Positions 53,785-64,000 of a stretch of 64,000 nt of DNA are shown here, piece by piece. Every line of letters starts with the position of its first letter. The first letter of the stretch is position 1. This stretch comes from Ricordea florida (Eukaryota; Cnidaria; Anthozoa; Corallimorpharia; Ricordeidae). The stretch covers positions 14,606,195 through 14,670,194 of the forward strand of contig OX453275.1 of the NCBI GenBank assembly GCA_949710005.1, given 5' to 3'. Under the pieces are notes generated by a model. The model made no database searches and had not been told where the DNA came from. It saw nothing but the letters and a program-made list of their open reading frames with translations. The position numbers and the translations under genes were made by a program.

Positions 53785-56700
53785 TTAAAAGACTGGGATC
53801 AAGTGGACATTCTTTTGGCTGATAAAGGAGTAGAAATTTCCCACCGTGTTCCTTCCCACTTCATTCAGACCCTTGGCCAGGTTCCCGTATGTAGCTGCAC
53901 TTCCCTCTCTCTGCATCCATTTTATTAACATTTGGTAACTTTTCTCGTATGATTTAGGGCAATCGGAATCTATTTGATCAAGGTCTGCATCTGGCAGGTC
54001 TAGGGCGCGTCCAAGCTGTTTCCAGTTGCCGCCTTCAAGTACGCGATAGGCAAGGTCGTCGATCTCTTGTTCTGTGAGGCTACCATCCTTGTAAGACAAC
54101 TCCTCCTCAGCGGCTGCATAAGAAGAGGTACTTCAGTTGTTAATTCAACCATTGATAAAGTAACAGGAGGGGAGATGGGTGACGACTTTACTAAACGCTA
54201 ACTGGCAGTGTTTTGTAAGTGTTTTCCCCCCAAAATTTTAAATCCCCTCAAAATTGGGTTTCAAGGAAAGTACAAAACCTGCCAAACCTGCAAAACATGC
54301 ATGGTACTTTCTACACATTCTCTGTAAAAGTGTTTTAGACTTCCCTCTTTTAAGATTCCTATAGAAAAACACCTAAGAAGTTCCCTCAAAGGAAGTTGAT
54401 AAATTAAGCCCCGTTTTTTAGGTGAATGATTGCATAAGCTTCCTTGCTAGCACTTATCCTATGCTATCACAAATCAATCTTAAGCTATATTTTACTGCTC
54501 TTATGAACAAAACTCCAAAGAAAATTTAGATCAGCAAACTGCCTGACATGTCTCATGGAAGACATCAATCAGACTGTTCTAATAAATCTGTACGACCAAA
54601 TAAAGTTATTACTTATTGATTTAGTCTTAAGTGATTTGCTTAGTTAAACTTTTCTTACAACAACTACTCTCTTCAAAGCCTGTTACAGCCTGCACAGCAC
54701 AGTACTTGAACACAAGGTCTTCTTTGTTAATAATTTGTAGTGCTCGACCCAGATCTTCGCAGGTACGCGGAAGCTTGGCCTGGTACCATTCTTTTAACAT
54801 GACGTAGCACTGCTCATAGGTCTTTCCTGGGATGTCCGCCTTTATCCTGGTGACACTGTCTGTTACGCCCAAATGACGGCCGAGTGCCTCCCACGAAGAG
54901 CAAACATCTTGAGCAAGACAGTGAAGGACTTTCTGAGAAAGCTCGCCAGTCTTGAAAGTTACTTTCTGCAAAGGATCTAAAATAGAAGAAAATGTCCTTA
55001 AAAGTCATTCCCACAAAGATGTACTCAACACTTACACTTCTCAAATGTTGACACTCTGAAATCGTGTCCGCCAGAACATAATGATCATAGTAACATAATT
55101 TTAATGTAAAAACAGAAAAACTTCATGCAAACATAATATAAAAAGTAACTGTGAAACACACTAACCGAGCTAATTCCCGGGTTTTTCAACACGAGACAAC
55201 TACAACCTGTTATACTTTCTAGAGATAAGGTTCTAGTCTAGTCCATTCTACCGGGGGAACTTCAACCTGTTATACTTTCTACAGATAAGGTTCTAGTCTA
55301 GTTAATTCTACCGGGGGAACTTCGCGCTTGGGCCATAAATCCGAGCGGAAAAAAACGAGGATCCGTAACTTACAGTACGGACCGAGTAAACGAGGTTTGT
55401 AAGCCGATATTTATTGTATTTCTGGAGACATTTTGGCGACTGAAAAAAACTTTTGGTTGAACAAAGTGTTGAATGCATGTTGAAGCAAATGTTGAAACCG
55501 TTTAAACGGGCCTTTAGGTTTCTCAACCGGGAATGATGGATTAATATACTCCACAGACACGTTATTAGGGACTTTAAGCAAATCGCTACGGCGACCTCTA
55601 CTACGGCGGTCGTGGATGCGGAGTCCTAGGGAGAGTACGTCACCGTAGCTTGCCAAATTTCAACTTTAAGCAAGCTCGGTCCAAACAGTGACTACAACAT
55701 TTCTTTCTCACTTGTTTTGGCTGTTATGACTTCCTTTAGAGAAGCGAGAAATTTCATCTTTCTCATATTGAATAGTGATCACATGTCATGTGTTGAAATA
55801 CTTGAGATAACGCATCATATTTAAGTTGTTGCCATCTCTCGTATTTGAGATATTTGGTTTGGAAATTACATTATAATTTATCAACAACAGAATTCAATGG
55901 TGGACAAGTAAGAAAAAGGCCAATTTAAATATTTCATTTGTCAAGACAAAACATCATCGGATGGCGAAAACTAAACTAAAAATGATGATCGCGGAGTTCG
56001 CAGCAAGTGATTTTTCTTCTCATGTATCGTATTTCACAACAAATCACCAAATTCAACGTTTTGGATATTTTATTCTTGTTTAAACAACCTTCAGTGACAT
56101 TTATCTTTGTTGCTGACAGTCGTACTTACGGTTTTCGTCTGGCCTTCGTTTTCTCCGGCGGTTTTACAGCAGCGGCCATGGAACACTCGAATCACATTAT
56201 GTTGAGGATCGAAATCTCAAACTACGAAAACGCAGAGAAAACTTATTTACTGGTAAACCAGAAGCCTCAACTGCTTTCTTGATAAAGTGAAAAACTATCT
56301 ATGGTGGTTTTTAAAATCAGTGATTGGAAAAATAGGAGAAAAGTTGACTTTTATACCAACGTAGTAGCGACTACGGCAGAAGACAGGTCTTCACGTTGTA
56401 GGATTTGGCGCTACGGTGAAAAGACATTTCCAAGCATGCGCACTGCGTCATTTCTGGGCATGTTTACTTCCGGCCGCCGTAGTAGAGGTCGCCGTAGTGA
56501 TTTGCTTAAAGTCCCTATTATCTTCTGGACGGTTGAAGACGCTGAGTTGTTCGAGCTGATCGAACTTATCCTCTCGCGTATTAAGGGATTTGGCCCTTAC
56601 GTTGGGGTGACTCGACGGGACCCACATTCCCCACAGTCTCGAAGGGGCCAGCTGCACAATTGTAACCCTCGATGTTGGGGTCGAAGACATTGTTAAATTC

Positions 56701-59203
56701 ATCCGGCGGTATTTGAACTGAGCTCTGATTAAAGGTGGTAGCTGGATATCTGGGTCATTCTCGGCGTGCTTTGCGTTGGTTGGGAAAGGTGTTCTCGCTG
56801 GGGGGTCTTTTCTCGAGGAGCCTTCATCAGTGAGTGTTAAGTCACAGTTCACCTGTCAAAAATGGGCATTCCTCTTGAGAACCTGTGGATCAGATGAGAG
56901 GTTTGGAATGCGAATCTTGCCCACTATGCTTGACACAATACTGGGAGGCGGCCAGGTATGAGAGGCCTTTACATTTCTAGCGCTTGCTGAGTCGAAGGGT
57001 GGTTCAAGGGCGCGCTCGGCGCCAGGTGACACCTTGCTCAAGAGTTCGACTTCGATGCACCCCCGGGCCAAACGGTTGTTGTGCTCGTGGGGGCACGTAA
57101 CACCAGACCATGTCTCGCAGCTGTTGTCTTCGTCGAGTGAGGTGGGGAGCCTTACGTGTAGGTGGCAACTCCAAGTAGTACCTGACGCTTAGCAGATCAC
57201 ACAACGACGTCATTGGTCCCCACGAACGGGTTTTCCGCTAGGATGTCCACGTCGAGACCTTCGAATGTGTACTTGTGGCTATCACGAGTGAATGTAAGAC
57301 AAGTCTCTCCAATGACCTTGAGTGGTGATGAACCGTCAGCTTGGTGGGCAGACTGTAACGTAGACTTCACTGAAGCACCGAGATATACTGCTAGCGATAG
57401 TCGGATCAAGTTCCATTTAGCCCCATTAGTGATGGCAATACGAACGGAGTAATGAACCGTGTCTTTGTACGGCGACTGACGAGTTTGTAGTCGGAAAGCT
57501 GCAGATGTGGTGTCAGGCTCTTGATCCTCCACAGGGTGAGGAGATAAGCTACTAAACTGTTCATATTAATCGTCCTCTCCTAAAGTGCCGGCAATTTGCC
57601 TGGTCTTAGGCATGTAGCACCTGTCTTGATCCGGGAGAAAATACATGAGCTAAGGAAGTGTTTGCTTTGTCTCCTCGTTTCTCTGCATAAATTACAGGAC
57701 ATCTCTAGGCATGATGTTGGTCTTTGGGATAGACTCCATTTAGAGAGGTTCCTTGCTGCAGTGCGCATGATCTTGGCCTCGTTGGGTGTGAACATTCTTC
57801 TAGGAGTGAGGCAAGAGCCTGCCAGATCTCAGGCTAAATTGAAGCAAGGGTGTGGGAACGTAATTATGTCCCGTAACGCTGTTTCACGAGTTTAGGGAGG
57901 AAGGGGTGGATGAGCCTGAGCCATAAAGTACAAAAATCTGTCATCCTCGTTGATGGTCTCACCATGGAGAGCTTATTGGGCTCTAAATGGATCTCATTTA
58001 AATCGATAAAATGAGATCCTGTAGCCTGGAATCCGAAGGGGAGCCGAGTGGTTTTGCAAATGGAGTCTATGGACGTGCAGGACTTCACAATGACGCTCCT
58101 CGAGATCACGGGGCGAAAGCCGGCGACTTACCCCCAAGCGTCAGTCCTAGTATTTGGACCTTTTGCTGAGCTGTCCGTCGTCCGGCCTCTGGAACGGACT
58201 CAGGGTCTTCATCAAACCCTCGAAAAAGGGCTCCCTTGGTTTTCTTGCCCCAGGTCTTGCCTTCAATTAAGAAGGGGGCGAGGTTTGCATCTACGGAGAG
58301 GGTGTGCACTAAGTTTTGTTTTTCCAAAGAAATTGATACTCTCTATCTCGGTTAGGTACCACAGTTTTGGTGCACGGCAAGTCAAAGCCATTTTGAGCCT
58401 CTTGTTTTCTTTTTTGTTGTGTTTTGCGAACGACGTTTCGCTGCTTCAACTTTCTGCTTTGAAGCGGTAGGTTCAGGAAAACACTGTCACCACGCCAGTT
58501 GATTAGACAGGGAAATCAAACACTCGCGGTAAACGAGCATGAATATAATGATGTAACTAAACGCGTGGGAACAAGATGGCGACCCGAAAGGAGAGAGGGC
58601 AAATACAGACATGCGCATGCATGTACAAACTAACGTGCCGCTGGTCGGTACTGGCGCTTGCCAACCGGATTCAAGATAACATGTAAATTTCGCTTAAATG
58701 AGGAAAGAAAGTTTCAATAGGTGTGATTTGTACGCGCAAACTGGTATTTTTGGCAGTCCGAGAGCTGAATAACTCAGCGCGTATTTATAACAGGTATAAA
58801 GAACATATGCAAGGCCAAGCTACATTGATATAATCAACATACTTTCCATTGTACCCAAGGTAACTAAATGATAAAAAACAAAGCTCAACACAATGAAAAA
58901 ATTATGTCAATCTCAAGACAAGGGGAGGTGATGAAAGTATATCTAAGCGATTCACTGATCCTCATTCACTGCCAAAACACAGTGCCTATTGTCCTTTCAG
59001 AAATACACAGCACACTTAGGGTCTGAGCCGGTAGCAAGTAAACAAAACAAGCAGACAAAGTGACCACTGTACAACCACATTGTGCTGGAACACTTGGCTT
59101 TAGATTATACCACAAAAAAACTTTTATTTCTTTACTTACTCGGTGGGGGAGTTTGCTCTCTCAAGGAAGGACTTCTCACATTATCCGGACCGTAGGGATG
59201 CTC
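53785..59203 (-). CDS. Tandem Death-domain protein (3' exons of a host gene)
   Basis: Three minus-strand exons join in phase. The linker exon 59203-59140 (64 nt) lies between ATTACAG and GTAAGT and encodes EHPYGPDNVRSPSLREQTPP. Exon 54976-54659, after TTCTATTTTAG, encodes the first Death domain: ELSQKVLHCLAQD, SWEALGRHLGVTDSVTRIKA, TYEQCYVMLKEWYQAKLPRT, CEDLGRALQIINKED; it ends at donor GTAAGA. Exon 54113-53785, after CTTCTTATGCAG, encodes the second: LTEQEIDDLAYRVLEGGNWK, QLGRALDLPDADLDQIDSDC, YEKSYQMLIKWMQREGSAAT, YGNLAKGLNEVGRNTV, and then stops. Phase-1 joins restore Asn and Ser codons exactly. Death domains mediate homotypic assembly in apoptosis and immune signalling. Upstream exons are outside or unrecognised, so the full architecture is unknown. 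The 4.2-kb intron contains a MITE and a Gypsy remnant. Confidence 0.75.
55203..55322. repeat. 60-bp tandem duplication
   Basis: Two copies of a 60-bp unit (CAACCTGTTATACTTTCTAS, AGATAAGGTTCTAGTCTAGT, then TCTACCGGGGGAACTT) with three or four differences. Lies in the Death-domain gene's intron. Confidence 0.85.
55568..56515. mobile_element. Non-autonomous DNA transposon, GGGACTTTAAGC ends
   Basis: About 45-bp inverted ends begin GGGACTTTAAGCAAATCRCT and include ACGGCGACCTCTACTACGGC. Flanks read TATTA on both sides (55563-55567 and 56516-56520), a possible 5-bp or TA duplication. Inner sequence has no transposase. Confidence 0.75.
56516..58330 (-). pseudogene. Ty3/Gypsy-type gag-protease remnant
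   Basis: Decayed minus-strand pieces in several frames. 58109-57864 contains a capsid-like word PFLPKLVKQRYGT. 57795-57580 has a nucleocapsid-type cluster CNLCRETRRQSKHFLSSC. 57532-57197 resembles an aspartic-protease region (NLIRLSLAVYLGASVKS, KVIGETCLTFTR, DILAENPFVGTNDVVV), but the expected catalytic Asp position reads Asn-Gly-Ala, so the enzyme is dead. Reverse transcriptase and integrase are not seen, and no LTR pair was found. It sits inside the intron of the Death-domain gene. Confidence 0.6.
58331..59139. other. Intron sequence, no further gene recognised
   Basis: Part of the large intron between the linker exon and the first Death-domain exon. Possible leader of the Gypsy remnant at 58331-58500; the rest is AT-rich. 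Confidence 0.4.
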
Positions 59204-60213
59204 CTGTAATGCGTAGCAGAAAGCAGAAAAGAAATGATCATTTCAAAAATTGACTTTGCTGTTTTACTTTCACATAAGTAAAGAAAAATATGGGCTTGAA
59301 GAGTACTGTCAAAGGCGCGACAGAGTGTATAAAGAAAATATTAATGATTTGTCGTGAAATAATTATATTACTACGCGTCTCATTTACAAAAACCTGGCTT
59401 CCATGTGGTTTCCAACGATCTGTGTAAATACATGGCTTTCGAAAGCGATTACATGAAAACACTGTCCAGCGATCGTCAGCGATTAACAAAAAGGCCCATA
59501 ATACCCCACTCCTGCCGAACTTCCATGCTACGAAGACAATACTTAGGCGCATTAATAATTTTTGGGTTAGGACAAACAAAGAACTCCCATGTTCACCATG
59601 TTCAAGGTGTTGTCAAACAGAAAATGCGCAGATACAAGTATTATTTCATTTCTTTTTTAATTCATATAAATTTAATATCATTTGATGAGATAATCTGGAA
59701 TGATCAAGATATAAAAGTTGACGGGAAATTCATATTCTATAGCACATGGTCCAAGAAATATTCTATAAAGTTTCTGTGGAGAATCATTATTGAAAGCATA
59801 GGGCATTTAGGAAACTTGAAACACTTGTTACTACATACAGCACACTTGCAATGAATATATGAGAAAGATCATAAACATTTTGGCATTACAAAATTTATTT
59901 TCTTCTCTATAAAGTTTTTCCAATCTAACAGGTTAACTGCATCTTGTGGTTGTTATTAAATATTGATATTTGACATCATAAAAATTAAGTAAACAGCAGA
60001 AAGTAACAAAGTTAATATGTTATGTCTAACTTTGCAAATTAAGGCTTGAATTAACATTTCATTTGTGGAAAAAGGGCAGGGGTTCTAGATAACAATATTA
60101 TCATTGGGGGGGGGGGGGGCGTCATTGAACTCTAAGGTAAAACTGACCCCTTGTGAAAAGGCTATGAAACTTGTTGTCTCTACGCAATATTATTGAAACC
60201 TTTCAATCAGAGA

Positions 60214-60246
<33 letters not shown>

Positions 60247-60969
60247 GCAAAGAGAAATACTACTCAGAATTCAGTAATCACATTTGCTTTATTTTAAAAT
60301 GATCGCATTGATCACTGATAATATTTCAGAACCAGTACTTTATAGTGACACAGGGTATATATTCTGTTGAAAATGTTTAAGATAACTGCTAGATCAAGAA
60401 AATTTACAATATTTTCACTGTTGCAATGATATCAGATCACATCGTTATAAATGATTGCTATAACAACTGCAACTCTCTGTGTTGGGAATTACTTCAAACC
60501 GGAAACGCTATCGTTTTATTATGAAAAATACCTATTTACATTCTCTTGTAATCCGTTGGTCGTCTTCCGATTCCGTTTTTAGACTAATAGAATTATTTTC
60601 CAGAGACATCTCCAATCGTTGAAGTCGTTCTTACTCGGTGTCCCTTCTAAGTCGTTTTGCTAAGTGTAGTACACCAATATATTTCGTTATGTAATCCTTC
60701 ACTCATGTCCTGTATTTCTATCAATAACACATTCCAATTCAAAACTAACTTGATTGAATTCCTGGTCCTTTTCCCTGCTGTTTCGTTTGCCTTTTTCTGG
60801 AGCGAGCAGTTGTTGTCTTGGCTGCGATGTCTGTTGTTATTCTCCCTGCTGTCGTTTCTCTATCCCTGCTTTGCGTCGTGCTTTCCTCGTGTTGATCACT
60901 ACCTGCTGCGCCTCGTGCTTCTCTATGCACTTCTCTCGTGTTCTTAAAAATTCCCGCGTGCTTATATAA
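59204..60969. other. Upstream intron or intergenic region; simple repeats only
   Basis: Homopolymer G run at 60106-60119 and (TA)n at 60222-60245. A less AT-rich stretch at 60740-60950 (minus frame rich in Arg/Thr, for example SRDRETTAGRITTDIAAK) has no start or splice support. Confidence 0.4.
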
Positions 60970-61101
60970 CTCAACAATGCACTCGGGCGCGTTTTTTATT
61001 TCTATAATATATGTATATGTATATACATATATAAAAACTCTCGGCTCGATTTACTCGGGCTTGCGAGCCACGTGGTCTGACCGGAACCGACACGATTAGT
61101 A

Positions 61102-61116
61102 ACCTCGCTTCGGGAG

Positions 61117-61148
<32 letters not shown>

Positions 61149-61160
61149 TATATACATATA
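61102..61160. repeat. (AAT)n and TATATA microsatellite
   Basis: Roughly ten AAT triplets at 61119-61147 followed by a TATATACATATATA tract. Confidence 0.85.
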
Positions 61161-61169
61161 TATTTAGAG

Positions 61170-61313
61170 GATATTACACGGTGGCGCGAAGATATGAATT
61201 TTATTTTCGAGTGGCAAAACAATATTTTACGAACGAGCGCAGCAAGTGAGTAAAATATTGTTTTTGCCACGAGAAAATAAAATTCATATCTTCAAGCCGC
61301 CGTGTAATGTTCT
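61170..61313. mobile_element. Foldback MITE (144 bp)
   Basis: ATTACACGGTGGCGCGAAGA...AAACAATATTTTAC is inverted as GTAAAATATTGTTTTTGCCA...AAGCCGCCGTGTAAT, with arms of about 60 bp around GAACGAGCGCAGCAAGTGA. A second, weaker pairing in 61390-61480 (ACCACTCGGGTC / ACGAGTGGTATATTTTCC) suggests that a larger composite extends to about 61490. Confidence 0.8.
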
Positions 61314-61739
61314 TTTTATTATATAGACAAAAAGACATCGATAGAAATTTCGGGGGGAAATTACCGAAATTACGTCATCGATAAACTCACGTGTGAGATT
61401 ATGGAAAATAAACCACTCGGGTCCCGGATGTAGTTTTTATGAATTTTACGAGTGGTATATTTTCCAGTAAAACACTCGTGTCTATATAATAAATATATAT
61501 AATATACCCCATTTCTATTGCGCATAAATAATCATATGTGCATTACAATCAGACCAATAGACCATGACACCAGGAACACGCCATACTCTTTTCGAACAGT
61601 ACCATGGGTTCTTTTACGTCCCACATTACAGATAGAGTTGTGAGACGGGGCCTACGGTTTATCGTCCTTATCCGAGAAGACTAGAAAGTCTAGCCATTTG
61701 CAGATGTCATTTCAAAGGCAGCACTTTCTACTCAATTAT

Positions 61740-62450
61740 TTTAACCCTATCTAGACCGGGCTTTTTTTTGCTTGTTTTGCCCGGAAGGGGGGGCCTAATC
61801 GGCCCCCCCCCCTCCGTATCTCGTTAACGAATGGTCCTATGACCACCAAATTTAGAGTAAAAGGTGTATGGGCCAAAAACAATCTACAGAGGTAGTTTGA
61901 CATCATGATGACGTAATACATTCTTTTTATGACGTCATCTCTTTTATTTCATTGTAAAATACGGTATTTTTTTCTCTTTTAGGCATCAAACGTTAAAACA
62001 TAAAACTGAGCAAGATAAATGTTACTAAAAACAGTATTGTATATCTCAAGCATTGTTCACATAATTGGCGATTAATATATACGTCATGATGACGTCATAT
62101 ATATGTATGTGTAATGACATAACTTTATGACTTTTCAAAGTATACCTAAAATGTAGGTAATCATTACAAGATCATTACAAATCAGAGTTCGGTTAAGTCT
62201 TAATGTCAATCGCCATTTTTGTTACCCACAATGCATTGATAAACTATCCCAAAATGCAATTCTCCATAGATTTCCAAAAAATCAGTAAGTGTCCTACTTA
62301 CTCGCCAGAAAATAGCAATTTTCTTGAACAACAATGTTAAACAGCATGTGTGTACTGTTTTTGATAAAAGGTTTACCAAAAAAAAAATCAAAGTTTAGTA
62401 AACTTTTTTTTTCTTATGATCCGCAATCTTGGATCCGCCATCTTGGAATT
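61740..62450. repeat. Dispersed repeat with G/C homopolymers and GACGTCAT palindromes
   Basis: Starts near ACCCTATCTAGACCGGGC with a G run (61788-61795) against a C run (61804-61813), then ATGACCACCAAATTTAGAGT and repeated ATGATGACGTMAT words (61905, 61930, 62080). I have seen similar openings in repeats of other invertebrate genomes. No coding capacity. Confidence 0.4.
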
Positions 62451-62819
62451 TTTCAGTTATTCTTTTCTGCATAATAATGTTTAAAAACATACATCAATTG
62501 ACTGGAAACAACTAATTATAGTTTATCAAACATTTTTATAATCAAATCATGGTATTTACTTATCTAATATTAGAGATATTCTCATGAAACTAAAAATATT
62601 GTCCGCCATCTTTATTTTTGCTAATTATAAATTCATGAATTCATCTAATTTGCATACAATGGTCATAAATTGTATAAACTACTATTAAATTAATGATTTA
62701 TTGATGAATCAGTGTGAAAAGACCAGTGCAATGGTGAAATTGTAAACAATATGTCCAAAGAAATACTCATTCCAAAATTTTGAAAATATACACAGGATGA
62801 AATGACATATTTAATGTTT

Positions 62820-63215
62820 CTTAAAGGTAACTTAAAGATACAGTAAAGAAGCATTTGCTGTATCTTTACTTTTGACTTAAATATTTTAAGTGTTAGTTTC
62901 CTTAACCTTTAAGGATAGCAAGTAAACTGATTAATGAACGACTTAATCATTATTTAAGATCTGTTCTTAAAGAGTCATTAATGACTCCTTTAAGAACATC
63001 TTAAAAATACAGTAAAGCATCATTTCCTGTATCTTAAAGAAACATCTTAAAGATACAATAAACCATCGTTTCCTGTATCTTTAAGAACATCTTAAAGATA
63101 CAGTAAAGCATCATTTCCTGTACCTTTAAGTTTGGCGAAACATTTTAAATGTTTGTTTCCTTAACCTTTAAGGATAGAAAGTAAATTGATAAAATGACTT
63201 CTTTAAGAACATCCA
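62820..63215. repeat. Palindromic minisatellite
   Basis: About 45-bp units of the form AACATCTTAAAGATACAGTA + AAGCATCATTTCCTGTATCT + TTAAG, each self-complementary at its ends (CTTAAAGATACAG / CTGTATCTTTAAG). The flanking block TTAGTTTCCTTAACCTTTAA (around 62900) recurs around 63160, a larger duplication with a period near 260 bp. Confidence 0.8.
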
Positions 63216-63473
63216 TCTGAGTAATTAAGGGTCAGGAAATAGTCATTTCATTTGCTTTCAAATAGTAAATGTTTATTAAATGTAAAGGAAAGTATTCTTT
63301 ATGTATCTTTAATGACAATTTAAAAGGAAACAAGTGTTCAATGATTAATTAGCTATAATTTCTATGGTGAGTATATTAAAAACTGTTCTTTAGTATCTTT
63401 AAAGTCTAAAGGGAATAAATGCTAAGAGAATTTAATTTTTTTTATAACATTTAATTAAGTGGACAAGGTAAAA

Positions 63474-63612
63474 TTACTTCCTGCAAACTTTCTCTTCACC
63501 ATCACCTTTTACATTTTTGGATATAACATCTGCTGCCTGATTTGCCCTGTCCGAATACAAGCGCTTGTAATCACACAACTCATATAAGACAGTACTGGAG
63601 TTGCAACAGCCA
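63474..63612 (-). CDS. Possible terminal exon of a minus-strand gene
   Basis: Coherent minus frame CCNSSTVLYELCDYKRLYSD, then RANQAADVISKNVKGDGEEK and VCRK before TAA at 63476-63474, in otherwise stop-rich AT sequence. The frame closes upstream at TGA near 63616, so an acceptor between (for example CAACTCCAG ending near 63598) would be needed. No family recognised. Confidence 0.25.
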
Positions 63613-63639
63613 CATCAAGCAATACATGTATATTATGGC

Positions 63640-64000
63640 TGTTAAGAACCAATTAGATTTGAGCATTTTGTTCTTGACACATGTACAATTAACTTTCCAA
63701 CTGAAACAATGATTGAACTAAATTTCTATATTTCTATTCTTCTCTGGTACTGATTCAGTAAGAAATATAACGTTTCACTGCATTTGTTTTGTATATATAT
63801 ATATATCTATTTGTATTTCTTTGAAAAATTTTTTTTTCAAATAAAGACTAATGTGTCACTTAATCAACCCCTTCTTTTCATAGTTAATTTACCAATTCAA
63901 GAATGTAAGTGAAAATGCATTATTCAGCAAGGTAACAACTTATAAAAAATCTGAGCATGTGTTCTTTCTAAGTAATTAGTTAAACATTGCTTGTATTTAC
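63640..64000. other. No gene recognised
   Basis: AT-rich with a (TA)n tract at 63794-63806. Nothing else seen. Confidence 0.5.

Noticed and set aside
60657..60969. Hydrophobic Cys/Leu-rich plus-strand ORFs
   Set aside because: Pyrimidine-rich sequence yields such frames; no start context or conserved motif recognised.
1..64000. tRNA, rRNA or snRNA genes, bacterial operons, ribosome-binding sites
   Set aside because: No cloverleaf or rRNA-like segment was recognised by eye, and the sequence has eukaryotic gene structure. A covariance-model scan would be needed to exclude small RNAs.

Overview
The window is eukaryotic and almost certainly metazoan. It has spliced genes with GT-AG introns, secretory and Death-domain genes, and a dense layering of animal-type transposons (L1/Tx1-like LINEs, Tc1/mariner, PIF/Harbinger, hAT, pogo, Ty3/Gypsy, Penelope-like). 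Base composition is AT-rich. A neuropeptide-type precursor with HIR-amide repeats, together with the style of the repeats, points to a cnidarian, most likely an anthozoan such as a stony coral. That assignment is inference from family resemblance, not from a database match.

Layout. 1-48 holds the first codons of a minus-strand gene that leaves the window. 0.4-0.9 kb has a zinc-finger-like ORF remnant. 2.96-5.38 kb is a decayed minus-strand block of small genes resembling Polinton/adintovirus cargo, cut off by a 22-bp tandem repeat. 7.65-9.35 kb is a 5'-truncated LINE. 10.52-12.51 kb contains a three-exon minus-strand secreted peptide precursor whose exons repeat a HIRGKR amidation/cleavage unit. 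14.15-18.03 kb is a complete two-gene Tc1/mariner-type element with roughly 180-bp inverted repeats and TA duplications. 18.44-23.24 kb is a second large transposon with a perfect 8-bp target duplication. It is nested in a LINE fragment and carries a broken gene encoding a polytopic membrane region, a ubiquitin-like domain and a ParB/sulfiredoxin-like motif.

25.88-31.59 kb is a nearly complete L1-like LINE (ORF1 plus endonuclease-reverse transcriptase ORF2), split by a 792-bp Harbinger-type insertion. A TTAA-type element abuts its 5' end (31.59-33.76 kb). 33.8-36.0 kb has two inverted Penelope/hammerhead-like pieces and a member of a GGGCACCCAAC-ended MITE family seen three times in the window. 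37.8-40.03 kb has a decayed pogo-like transposase divergent from a HIRAN-domain ORF. 41.8-47.1 kb is satellite DNA: degenerate G-rich repeats, a 14-bp array, then a 4-kb array of 51-bp units with a higher-order period near 1.95 kb. 48.14-50.60 kb is an internally deleted hAT element.

53.79-59.20 kb is the best ordinary host gene. It is a minus-strand gene with two consecutive Death domains in separate exons and a 64-nt linker exon. Its 4.2-kb intron has absorbed a MITE and a Ty3/Gypsy gag-protease remnant. The remainder to 64 kb is AT-rich non-coding DNA with foldback repeats, minisatellites and one possible terminal exon.

Overall this is a gene-poor, repeat-rich segment. The two likely functional host genes are the peptide precursor and the Death-domain gene. 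Most other coding sequence belongs to mobile elements in various states of decay.
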